Source: Pseudobacteriovorax antillogorgiicola (GTDB lineage Bacteria; Bdellovibrionota_B; Oligoflexia; Oligoflexales; RGVZ01). Taken from it: 45,666 nucleotides of DNA. The stretch lies in assembly GCA_945898195.1 (NCBI GenBank), contig CAMDHM010000022.1:1-45666 (forward strand), written 5' to 3'. The position numbers and the translations under genes are program-made. Positions 7,669 through 16,208 of the stretch are shown piece by piece. A model generated the notes under the pieces. The model did no database searches and was not told the DNA's origin. It worked only from the letters and a program-made list of their open reading frames with translations. How positions within the stretch are numbered: the stretch's first letter is position 1; the number at the start of each line of letters is the position of its first letter.

Positions 7669-10600
7669 TCAGTGCGGAACTTGAATTATATGTAGAAGCC
7701 GGGTGTATAAAATGCACCCGGCTATTTTTGCGCCTGGAAAAGCCTGCTTAAGCGTTCCTGTGTAAGAGCGGACTTGATCAAAGTAGCCGCTTTCGCGGGC
7801 GTGTTGAGCTGGGTCTCCTTCAACCAGAGATGTCTTGAAGTCGACGACCATGATGCTTCCTGGATCCACTGTATCGGTGCCATCATCGAGCAAAAGGTCG
7901 ATGGTACCAGAATTTAAGTTTCGCTTTTCGTCCAGCAATACAACCGGAACCTCTGCGCGGTGCCGCGGGTACCTGGCTAAAAGTTCTGTCCAAATGGAAG
8001 ATCCCAGGACGGCAGCGAGCTGCTGTAAGCTTTGTTGCCTGCCAAGTTGGACGTCGGGGGATAAATCGTCGAGCAAGTTTTTGTCGCAGATTTCCTGCCA
8101 AATTGTATTCGGGCTGAACGATATCTGTCGAACAGCGTGTTCAAGGCCTGCGTGGACCATACTGCCGACGGCGGCCGCAAGGCGACCTTGAAGCGCGCCA
8201 GATTTCCCAGGTTTCTCTGGCATGATTTCCGTTTCTGACATTGCCTGAATCTGAGGGAGCGGCTTTTTTTCAGAAAACCTGCTGGCCACGAGGATCTTTA
8301 CGCCAAAAGGAAGGGGTAGGGGTTTAACAGAAAGGACAGGCTCTTCCCTTTGTGCAGTAGGGTTTGGCGCGGGCTCACAAGTTGGCACAATATGGCGAAA
8401 GCCTTTTCTCATATCCTTCAAACCAGAACTCTCCAAAACCAGCGCATGGCCTTTCAAAACAGGTGTCGCGCTGCCATCAACCATGCCGCTTTGCAGGGGA
8501 ATTAGAACCCGAATGGTATAGGGAGCTGAAGTTGAGTCGTCAAAGTCTTGTACGGCCAGAGCACACAATTCATGAGAGGTAAGGGGGGCGCCAGAAAGGC
8601 GCTGCAGTGCATCAATGAGAGAAACCTTGTCCCGGCGGCGCGTTCCACTCAGAACAAGATACTGTCGTGCCCTGGTCAACGCCACATACCAGACGCGATT
8701 GGCTTCGGCGACTTCGCTGGCCAAGGCCAGCTCCAGAAATCGATCTGTGGCCAAATCATTGACCGGGCGGCGTGACTTAGCGCCAAGGTAGATCATGCCT
8801 GGGGCCTCTGGATCAGTGATTTTTAGCCAACCGCGTGGCTCTGTCACCCATGGAGCTGCTGTATCGACAATCGCCACCAATGGAAACTCAAGCCCTTTGG
8901 CCTTGTGGACCGTCATGAGTCTTACGGCATTAACCCCTTGCGGACTTTCTCCGCCAGGAGTCGGTAAATTCTCGATGCGCGCCATGCGGCGTAAAGTAGC
9001 GCCTACGGCGTGCAGGTTGTTATCGCAATTGGATTCCAGGGTGCGGACGAGATTTAAAAAGTCAGAAAGGTGGCTATCCAGGACTTCAGATTCTACCGCC
9101 GAACGGCCCGAGCGCGACCTGATGCAATACTCACTTGCTTTCAAACAAGATTCCATTAACACCGAGGGTCTACTTTTCCCGGCCATCTTCAGGTGTTCCG
9201 ATAACCATGCCAGGGGTAAAATTGACGAAGCCGATGGTGCGCCACCCTCCAGTTCATGCAGAACATTTAGGGCACGAAGGGGAGAATGCCTTTGATTCTC
9301 ATTCGTGGCTGTCAGTGCTTGCGCAAGAATCTCATCAGAGGCACCAATAAATGGACTTTTCAACACGCCGAGCAAAGCATTGAGGTCACCAGGACGGGCA
9401 AGAAAACGCATGAGCTCCATGCAGTCTTTGATTTCCTGGTGGCCAAAAATATTCCCTGATTCCTCCCGAATTGCTGGAATACCTTCTTTTTGAAGGGCAC
9501 GTTCCACGGTCCACATTCGCTCTTTGGAACGAAATAAAATTGCACAATCCTTTGGCTCGATAGGACGCCAGGCTCCGGCCACTTTGTCAAAAACCGGATG
9601 CGCGGGACTGCCATCCAAAGCGCATTTTAGCCAACAGGCAAGTCCGCTGGCCTCAATAGTTTCCAGGTCTTTCGTGTTTAGTGGGTTCGCCTCGGCCCCA
9701 TCGACTGCTGTTTCATTTTCAGCAACTGGCAGAATTGCAACGCTGCCGATGTCTGGGTTAACTAACTTGCCGTCAATGCATGCAGGGGCATGATCCGGAA
9801 AGTCAGGCATTTTCCCGCAAGCCCGATTTAGGAAATCCAAAATTGTCTTACAGGTCCGGAAGCTGTGATTCAGCGGGGATTCCAACACGCCCTGATGGGC
9901 AAGTTCAGAACCGGCCATTCCCATGATCTCTGGGTCACTGTTGCGAAAGCTATAGATGCTTTGCTTTTCATCACCCACGAGAAACACAGTGCCAGGAATA
10001 ATTTCATCAGCCCCAGAAAGCACTTCATTCGTGATCTCATTAAAAATATTCCACTGTGGCCAACTGGTATCTTGAAATTCATCAAGCATCAGATGGCGGA
10101 TATTTTTTTGCAGCAGGTAACGCGCCCCAGCCGCATATGGGTCACTAAAAATTTTGGAACTGCCCGAAAGCAAATCATCGAATGAAACAACGCCAGCCTT
10201 CTGTTTTGCCGACCGCAGGGCGCTATAATAAAGGGTAAACAGCGTGCTGGCCCGTTCAGCTTTTTGACGTAGGGCGCGTATTTTTAGCGCTGTATCCCAC
10301 TCCTGAAGGCCCTCGGAAATCAACTGCCGATCGCTGGCTACAGAAGCCGTGGTGCTTTCTCGAAACGTGGCACCGTTGATCGTCATTTTACCCGTGATAA
10401 ACTTTGCCGCAATCAAAGCTGCGATAGCATCATCAGGACCCGTGGCTGAAGTTAGCCTTCTTAGCTCGTCGCCCCGTTCTTTTTTAATCACACCGGCCAA
10501 GGCATCCCAAGAACTTTTCAAGTCAAGTAAGACGCGCTTTTTGAGCACTTCGGGATTTTCTCCCTGGGGATTCATCAACCACGAGGTTTGCCCAGATTGC

Positions 10601-11292
10601 TCTAAATGCCAAAGAAAACTGCTGTGACGGGACAGTTCCTTTGCCAACTCAACGGTTGATTTCGGGTTTGTTTCCTCGCCCGCATCTCCGGGTACGTTCG
10701 ATGGGTCAGCTCCTCCGGCCTCGCCGACTTCATCAGAATCCGCAGTTTCGCCTGCAAATTTTGTTAGCAATTCGCGATTAGCGCTCTCCCAAGCCGATTG
10801 TTCCATGGTTAACAGGTCGAGGTCGCCTGCCAGCGAGAGTGGGCTACCCGCCGGTGTTGCCAGTCCCGTTTCGGCAGGAAACTTTGCGATCCAATCATGA
10901 AAAACGCTGTCAATGGTGGTGATGCGCAACGACTGGCTTTGATTGATGATGAGGCTTCCCGCATCTTTTGCGCTGCGCGGGGGCGGAAGCCGAATTCCGC
11001 GTTCGCTCAAGATTTCCTTTTTTGAAGCGTCATAAAATGCAGCCATTTCGCGATCAAAAACGTGGCTTTCTAACCCATCTGAAAGCAGTTTTCCTGCGTC
11101 ACCAAGAATCCTTTCGCGCATTTCGGCCGCGGCCTTGCGAGTGAAGGTAACCGTCAGGATGGTGCTTGGTTCTGCCCCAGCAGCGACCAAGGCAAGAAAA
11201 CGTTGAGATAATTGAAAGGTTTTCCCGCAACCTGCTGAGGCCTTGACCACGTGGCTTTGATAAGGGTTCCGGGGATCTGAATTGCCGCTCAT
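7669..11292 (-). CDS. addA: AddA-type helicase-nuclease subunit of the double-strand-break repair complex
   Basis: AddA (RexA) is the 3'-5' helicase and one nuclease of AddAB, which resects broken DNA ends for RecA and degrades unprotected linear DNA such as phage DNA. The 1207 residues contain the superfamily 1A helicase motifs: Walker A ASAGCGKT (18-25), motif Ia TVTFTRKAAAEMR, motif II DEFQDT (404-409), motif III VGDEKQSIYSFR (439-450), and motifs V (MTVHKAKGLEF) and VI (VWYVALTRAR). The C-terminal PD-(D/E)XK nuclease keeps GTIDLLL, VVDFKTS and the QxxxY of DQVRSY. The start overlaps the addB stop as ATGA, showing translational coupling. The final codons contain a terminator for the opposing gene. 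Confidence 0.92.
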   Translation of the reverse strand: MSGNSDPRNPYQSHVVKASAGCGKTFQLSQRFLALVAAGAEPSTILTVTFTRKAAAEMRERILGDAGKLLSDGLESHVFDREMAAFYDASKKEILSERGIRLPPPRSAKDAGSLIINQSQSLRITTIDSVFHDWIAKFPAETGLATPAGSPLSLAGDLDLLTMEQSAWESANRELLTKFAGETADSDEVGEAGGADPSNVPGDAGEETNPKSTVELAKELSRHSSFLWHLEQSGQTSWLMNPQGENPEVLKKRVLLDLKSSWDALAGVIKKERGDELRRLTSATGPDDAIAALIAAKFITGKMTINGATFRESTTASVASDRQLISEGLQEWDTALKIRALRQKAERASTLFTLYYSALRSAKQKAGVVSFDDLLSGSSKIFSDPYAAGARYLLQKNIRHLMLDEFQDTSWPQWNIFNEITNEVLSGADEIIPGTVFLVGDEKQSIYSFRNSDPEIMGMAGSELAHQGVLESPLNHSFRTCKTILDFLNRACGKMPDFPDHAPACIDGKLVNPDIGSVAILPVAENETAVDGAEANPLNTKDLETIEASGLACWLKCALDGSPAHPVFDKVAGAWRPIEPKDCAILFRSKERMWTVERALQKEGIPAIREESGNIFGHQEIKDCMELMRFLARPGDLNALLGVLKSPFIGASDEILAQALTATNENQRHSPLRALNVLHELEGGAPSASSILPLAWLSEHLKMAGKSRPSVLMESCLKASEYCIRSRSGRSAVESEVLDSHLSDFLNLVRTLESNCDNNLHAVGATLRRMARIENLPTPGGESPQGVNAVRLMTVHKAKGLEFPLVAIVDTAAPWVTEPRGWLKITDPEAPGMIYLGAKSRRPVNDLATDRFLELALASEVAEANRVWYVALTRARQYLVLSGTRRRDKVSLIDALQRLSGAPLTSHELCALAVQDFDDSTSAPYTIRVLIPLQSGMVDGSATPVLKGHALVLESSGLKDMRKGFRHIVPTCEPAPNPTAQREEPVLSVKPLPLPFGVKILVASRFSEKKPLPQIQAMSETEIMPEKPGKSGALQGRLAAAVGSMVHAGLEHAVRQISFSPNTIWQEICDKNLLDDLSPDVQLGRQQSLQQLAAVLGSSIWTELLARYPRHRAEVPVVLLDEKRNLNSGTIDLLLDDGTDTVDPGSIMVVDFKTSLVEGDPAQHARESGYFDQVRSYTGTLKQAFPGAKIAGCILYTRLLHIIQVPH
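7697..7729 (+). terminator. Rho-independent terminator inside the 3' end of addA
   Basis: AGCCGGGTG (7697-7705) and CACCCGGCT (7715-7723) form a perfect 9-bp stem with a 9-nt loop, followed by ATTTTTG. It is 38 nt downstream of the plus-strand gene that ends at 7659. It lies wholly within the last codons of the convergent addA reading frame, so these bases both encode the AddA C-terminus and stop the opposing transcript. Confidence 0.8.
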
Positions 11293-14200
11293 TTTTTTCT
11301 TCTCGCGCGTAAACCTGCCAACATTTTTGACGATATAGGGTCGCTGAACCAGGATGTGGCTGCGGCATCATCGCGGCGGCAAATATTATTGTGTGGACAC
11401 CAATTGCAATCGCTGTGATCGGGTAAATACTGGGGCAGAGGATCGTTGACTCGTTCGGTTAGTCCGTTTTTGCGCCAGTGCAGCAAGGTTGCTGCACTTT
11501 CGATCGCGACGTCTGGTGTCGCTGGTTTTTGCTTGGACCCCATCAAACCAAGGGCAATGGCGTGATCTTTAGCGGAGCTTCCCACAAAACCAAGAACCCA
11601 ATTTCCTTTGATGATTTCGAAATGCCCGGCGATGCAAGTGTCTAAAGGTAGACCGCGAGTCTCGGCAATGGCATGGGCATAGATCGCCAGCTGTGGCCGC
11701 AATCCATGGTCGATTTCAGAGCGTTTTGGAGCATTTGATGCCTTATAATCAAGCAGCAACCAAGCAGCCCCGAGGTTTTCGAAGCGGTCGATTTCGCCAT
11801 GAAATTCCCGGCCCGCATAAACCACATTGAAAGCAAGGTCACCGTGGGCCGCCACTGGAATTGAGTTGGGAGCTAACGTCCAATTTTTAGCAGTGAAAGC
11901 TGCAAGCCGCGGCCACGACCAATGCTCAAGATGGGCTTGCATGTCGGTGTCGCGCAACTCTGGCGGTATGGTTTTCCGGCTGGCAGAGGACAGGCGCGCG
12001 AGAAGCGCGGTCGTGTTTGCAGTAAGGTTGCTGGTTGGTTGAAATCCATTAAGGGCGTCGCTAATCGCGCGATGCAGCCAGTTGCCTTGACGTATTTTTA
12101 CGGTGGACTCGTAGTCGGGGGATTGTTTGGCCGCCTGACGGTCCAAGGCGTATTTGAATGGGCACGTGATTAATGATGCCAAGGCCGATGCCGACAGGGT
12201 CTCAGATTGATCGGCGGCATGGGCAAGGGAAGTCATGATATGGCCGTTGACCGGGGGTGTCGCAAATAGAGGCCGAGTTGAAGGAAAAATGGGAGTGTTT
12301 TGTGCGGGATTCGGAGCTTTCATGGGTTGGATTCCATGCACATTCTTCATGAGTTCAATGTAACGCGATGGAACCAGATGTTTCGAAGCGTCGCGCAGCG
12401 CACACGTCATGATCACATTGGAGAGGCGTGCCCGTAGCAAATGAAACGTTGTGTCTTCAATGGCCTCGAGGTCATCCCATGTTGGCAACCCCAGACGGCG
12501 CAGTAAAAACTGGTCAAGGAGGCGATCCTTGGGTAGGGCGCGAGGAAAAACCCCTTCATTGCAACCAACGATAATTGCCGTATGAAATGGCACGTGACGT
12601 GCTTCGGCCAGAGTCAAAATTTGCAAGCCAGTTAGGGGCTCCCCCCGGTCGCGGACTGATGCACCTTGCATCTGTTGGACAAAAAGATCCAAAAGCGTGG
12701 CTGGCTTGCAGGGAACTTGATTGGTCAGAAATTTCAAATTGTGAAGGATGCGTGCGATGGCCTCTTGAGCAGATTTGGCCTCAGCGTCGGTTTTGGTTTC
12801 TACGAGGGTATTATTTTCCGACCTGGTCACCTTCTGAAGCTCGTCCTCAAGGGCTTCCAAAAGCGATTTACTGCGTAATAAGCGAACTAATTCTAGGCTA
12901 CGATCGATGACGAAACCAGCAGCTTCAAGGTCGTTGTGAGCCGTGTTGCGCAAGCCATTCAGCTGACTGCGGATCGACTTGATGTCGGGGCTTGCGGCGA
13001 TGGCTTGGGCCATGCATGCGTTGATTGATTCCCGGTCAAAAGCGCGACCGGATCGATCGACAATAGATTCAGCTGTGGAATGGGTTTGTAAAGGGTGGGT
13101 CAAGAATGCGGCGGCCGCCTGGCGCGTATCTTCATTGCAGTCATCGTGGCGGAGGCGAGCAAACTGCGCCATATGTAAGAACCAGGAACCGGTGACCGTG
13201 CGGATTAGCGGCATCGGAGCCGCAAGATTGAAGTTGCTATAGTTTTGCAACGCCTTGCGGATAATTGGCTCGTATGTGGTTTCATCGGGAATCAGAATGG
13301 CGACAGACGCGGTTGGAAAACTGAAGCCATTGGATATTTTGTTCTGACTGAGATCGCTTTTTAGGAGTTCCTGGGCCAGATCAATGGCAAGGCTGATTTC
13401 TTCCTCTCGTGTTCCGGCAATCCAACTTGTGACCTTTGCTGGGTTAATCCCAACGAGGCCAGCAGATGGGCGCTGGGCCACTGGGCAGAGGTGGTTGGCC
13501 AGACGGGCCAAGGGCGTTTCGTTTTTTGATTTTCGAATCGCAGCTAGGGGCATCGGAGGTTCAGTTAAGGCGATCGTTACGTCAGAGCGTCGTCCTAAAT
13601 GAAGCAACATTTCAAGATGTGCAGGTACCATGCTCGTGAAGCCGGAGAAGATTAGATGTTTCCAGGGTGCTGGAGCGTCTGTGGGGATCGCTGCAATCTG
13701 GGCAGCCAACCGAGCCCGCCGCATTTCCATGGTTTCCAGGGAGTTTTTTTTCAGGAGGGATTGAAAGTCAGAGATGGTTTCCTGGATGGAATGAATCCGT
13801 TCGGCCATGGCACAAACTTGATCTTCAGATCGGTAGATTTCTTCGTGCAAAATTCTTGTCGCGGCTGGACCAATGGTGTTCAGTGGGAGCCGGTTATCCA
13901 CCGCGCTGTTGATCAAGTGTGCCAATTCATGGGCGTGGCTTGGATCGACATGCTTGCGCTGATTTTTTTCGACAGACACTTGAATGAGGGCGTGAAGGAG
14001 AAGTTCGGGGAGCTCCGGAGGCAACGCCCGCATTGTATGGTTCGTTTGTATAGAATCATGGGTGCCGGATGGATTGCCTGCTGCAGCAGCAGCGATTAGA
14101 AAACCGTCAAGATTCATAGATCGTGGCGCAATGAGCGACCCGCCCAGGTTTGCCGTGACGGACTGCCTGCGCATTGCCGCCAAACTTGCCATCAGGTTAC

Positions 14201-14330
14201 CGGACAGGCGGCGCGTCGGCATCACGACCCAAGTGCCCTCAAGGTCGGCATGATTTAACGGATCCAAGTGATCACGCAACCATGTCACCAGACAGTCTTC
14301 AGCTCTAATAAAGTGGATTCCTGAGATCAT
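11289..14330 (-). CDS. addB: AddB-type subunit with Fe-S nuclease domain
   Basis: AddB (RexB) is the second subunit of AddAB and supplies the other nuclease. The 1013-residue protein has an inactivated-helicase-like N-terminal region beginning WVVMPTRRLSG without a Walker A motif, as in the proteobacterial rather than the Bacillus type. The C-terminal PD-(D/E)XK domain is intact: GEIDRFE and LLLDYKAS. Four cysteines for a 4Fe-4S cluster are present: one in LITCPFKYALD and three in the C-x2-C-x5-C pattern at 975, 978 and 984. That spacing is the one known for AddB. The stop overlaps the addA start. It begins 8 nt after the upstream protease gene. No strong ribosome site is visible, so coupling to that gene is possible. 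Confidence 0.9.
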   Translation of the reverse strand: MISGIHFIRAEDCLVTWLRDHLDPLNHADLEGTWVVMPTRRLSGNLMASLAAMRRQSVTANLGGSLIAPRSMNLDGFLIAAAAAGNPSGTHDSIQTNHTMRALPPELPELLLHALIQVSVEKNQRKHVDPSHAHELAHLINSAVDNRLPLNTIGPAATRILHEEIYRSEDQVCAMAERIHSIQETISDFQSLLKKNSLETMEMRRARLAAQIAAIPTDAPAPWKHLIFSGFTSMVPAHLEMLLHLGRRSDVTIALTEPPMPLAAIRKSKNETPLARLANHLCPVAQRPSAGLVGINPAKVTSWIAGTREEEISLAIDLAQELLKSDLSQNKISNGFSFPTASVAILIPDETTYEPIIRKALQNYSNFNLAAPMPLIRTVTGSWFLHMAQFARLRHDDCNEDTRQAAAAFLTHPLQTHSTAESIVDRSGRAFDRESINACMAQAIAASPDIKSIRSQLNGLRNTAHNDLEAAGFVIDRSLELVRLLRSKSLLEALEDELQKVTRSENNTLVETKTDAEAKSAQEAIARILHNLKFLTNQVPCKPATLLDLFVQQMQGASVRDRGEPLTGLQILTLAEARHVPFHTAIIVGCNEGVFPRALPKDRLLDQFLLRRLGLPTWDDLEAIEDTTFHLLRARLSNVIMTCALRDASKHLVPSRYIELMKNVHGIQPMKAPNPAQNTPIFPSTRPLFATPPVNGHIMTSLAHAADQSETLSASALASLITCPFKYALDRQAAKQSPDYESTVKIRQGNWLHRAISDALNGFQPTSNLTANTTALLARLSSASRKTIPPELRDTDMQAHLEHWSWPRLAAFTAKNWTLAPNSIPVAAHGDLAFNVVYAGREFHGEIDRFENLGAAWLLLDYKASNAPKRSEIDHGLRPQLAIYAHAIAETRGLPLDTCIAGHFEIIKGNWVLGFVGSSAKDHAIALGLMGSKQKPATPDVAIESAATLLHWRKNGLTERVNDPLPQYLPDHSDCNWCPHNNICRRDDAAATSWFSDPISSKMLAGLRARRKK

Positions 14331-14338
14331 GCCGTAAT

Positions 14339-15331
14339 TTAGAACGCAGAAAGCAGGGAGGCGTCAATAGCCCAAGTGTAATTCGCGTTTTTTCCATCGG
14401 TCCCCGACGTGACTATGCCGACAACTTGACCATCAAGGTCCAAGAGGGGGGACCCGCTACTTCCGAAATCGGTGTCGTTGGTCGTGGAAAAGTCGACGAT
14501 GCCTCTGGGGCATCCGCCGGAGATGGCCGGATCGCATGAACCTATGGTGCTGGCATTGACCTGTCCCAGGTGGGTGTACAGGTCCGTAAATCCGAGTGGG
14601 TAACTCATGCTTAAAATGTAAGTCAGGGTTTTCAGCGTTTCACTAAAAGGCTTGGAAGCAAAAGGCATCACGGGCATGGCAGCGACCTTAGGATCATCTG
14701 AGACGAGTTTTAGCTTGGCCAAATCGCGAGTCAGATGCCCGGTTATCTGGGCTTCTGCTGTCGTTTTGGTCAGGACGCTATAAAATGGTGGGGGCATGTC
14801 TGTGTTGGTGATGCTGTCCCCATTTCCAGTGATCCGATGGAGATTGATCGCCGTGATGCTGGATCCGTCCGGACAGGTAAGAACGTGCTTGTTCGTGCAG
14901 ATGATCCCTTGGGCACAATGAAAGCCACTGCCTTGGACCGTGCTTCTGCTCCCGCTGCTATCCTGGCATTCGACCATGATTCTCACGACGGAAGAATGGT
15001 ATTTCGAATAAATGGCGAAGGCTTTTTGCCAGGTCTTCTCAACGGCGACCTCAGCAACGCGCCATTGGCGATCTTGGGACGCGACTCCATCGCAGATCAT
15101 GAAGCCCTTTTCAGAAACAACATAAACAATCCGTCCTAGCATTGCCTCGTCACAGGCAGGAAGTGCGTCAAGGGAGGTGACACTCATACCGACAAATGCC
15201 CGACCATTTTCAGAAACGGTTGTGGGCGTTGGTGCGGCAGCAGAAACGGAGTCTTGGTGTGATTTGGCACAAGCGAGCGTAAGTGAGCCCCCGATCAGGC
15301 AAAGGGCAGAGATTTTGGCAAAAATGCGCAT
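14339..15331 (-). CDS. Trypsin-like serine protease, probable lipoprotein
   Basis: A chymotrypsin/trypsin-fold (S1) protease exported and probably lipid-anchored. From the ATG at 15331 the N-terminus MRIFAKISALCLIGGSLTLAC has a lipobox TLAC. Upstream in-frame starts exist but spoil the signal peptide; none has a strong ribosome site. The triad is visible: His in ICTNKHVLTC, Asp in TRDLAKLKLV, and the nucleophile in DFGSSGSPLLDL. Two cysteine-rich segments suggest disulfides. The substrate is unknown. It ends 8 nt before addB on the same strand, so it could be the first gene of an operon with addB-addA, although a functional link is not obvious. It is divergent from deoC. Confidence 0.8.
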   Translation of the reverse strand: MRIFAKISALCLIGGSLTLACAKSHQDSVSAAAPTPTTVSENGRAFVGMSVTSLDALPACDEAMLGRIVYVVSEKGFMICDGVASQDRQWRVAEVAVEKTWQKAFAIYSKYHSSVVRIMVECQDSSGSRSTVQGSGFHCAQGIICTNKHVLTCPDGSSITAINLHRITGNGDSITNTDMPPPFYSVLTKTTAEAQITGHLTRDLAKLKLVSDDPKVAAMPVMPFASKPFSETLKTLTYILSMSYPLGFTDLYTHLGQVNASTIGSCDPAISGGCPRGIVDFSTTNDTDFGSSGSPLLDLDGQVVGIVTSGTDGKNANYTWAIDASLLSAF

Positions 15332-15471
15332 GGGGGCGTTTCGGACGTTCACAACAAGTACTTTAGTAAGAGATTGTAAATAAAAAGGAACGGGGTCACT
15401 AACCATAACCATTTGCTTTTGCTATCTTTATTTTCTTGCTAAATCGGGCTTCAACTCGCACATTTCAACAA

Positions 15472-16200
15472 ATGGAAATCAAAGACCAACTTACCCCAAC
15501 AACGCTGTCGTCTCACTTCGATCACACTGTCCTTAAAGCAGACGCCACTCCACAAATGATCTCCGCCCTCTGTGCTGAGGCTATCCAACTCAACTGCGCT
15601 GCTGTTTGCGTCAACCCGGTGAACCTTTCTATTGCGGTGCGAGACCTCGAAGGCACTGGGGTCATGCCCATCACAGTCGTAGGATTCCCGCTCGGTGCTG
15701 TACCAGCCTCTTGGAAAGCGGTTGAAACACGACGCGCAATCGATATGGGCGCTCGCGAAATCGATATTGTCATGAATATTGGACACTTCTTATCGGACTC
15801 GGATGCCAGCCGAGGGCTCTTCGAAGAATGTTCTACCGTGATTAAGGCTGCTGGCGAAATACCTGTGAAAGTCATCATTGAAACCGCGCTGCTTTCCCCT
15901 GAATTGATCCGCCTTGCCGCGAAAATTTGTACGGATGCTGGAGCTGCTTTTGTTAAAACCTCCACTGGCTTTGCTGCTCGAGGTGCCTCTCTTGAAGACC
16001 TCGCCGCGATTTCTCTTGGGATCCATGACTCCCAAGGTCCAAAATCCGTTGCGACACGCATCAAGGCTTCTGGCGGCATAAGAACTTTGGAGCAAACACT
16101 TGCCATGATTGCAGGGGGAGCAAATCGTATCGGTAGTTCCAATACGGTGACCATTTTGCGTGACTTCGCTTCATTATACGCCGCCAAAGTGGCGAGATAG
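15472..16200 (+). CDS. deoC: Deoxyribose-phosphate aldolase
   Basis: DeoC cleaves 2-deoxyribose-5-phosphate to glyceraldehyde-3-phosphate and acetaldehyde in deoxynucleoside salvage. From the ATG at 15472 the product is 242 residues. A TTG at 15436 would add 12 residues of no family similarity. The TIM-barrel shows FDHTVLKADAT near the start, VCVNP, TVVGFPLGA, the catalytic region EIDIVMNIG, the Schiff-base lysine in AAFVKTSTGF and the phosphate-binding IKASGGIRT and RIGSSN. sppA follows 8 nt later on the same strand. No other nucleoside-catabolism gene is nearby. Confidence 0.95.
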   Translation: MEIKDQLTPTTLSSHFDHTVLKADATPQMISALCAEAIQLNCAAVCVNPVNLSIAVRDLEGTGVMPITVVGFPLGAVPASWKAVETRRAIDMGAREIDIVMNIGHFLSDSDASRGLFEECSTVIKAAGEIPVKVIIETALLSPELIRLAAKICTDAGAAFVKTSTGFAARGASLEDLAAISLGIHDSQGPKSVATRIKASGGIRTLEQTLAMIAGGANRIGSSNTVTILRDFASLYAAKVAR

Positions 16201-16208
16201 GTTAAATT

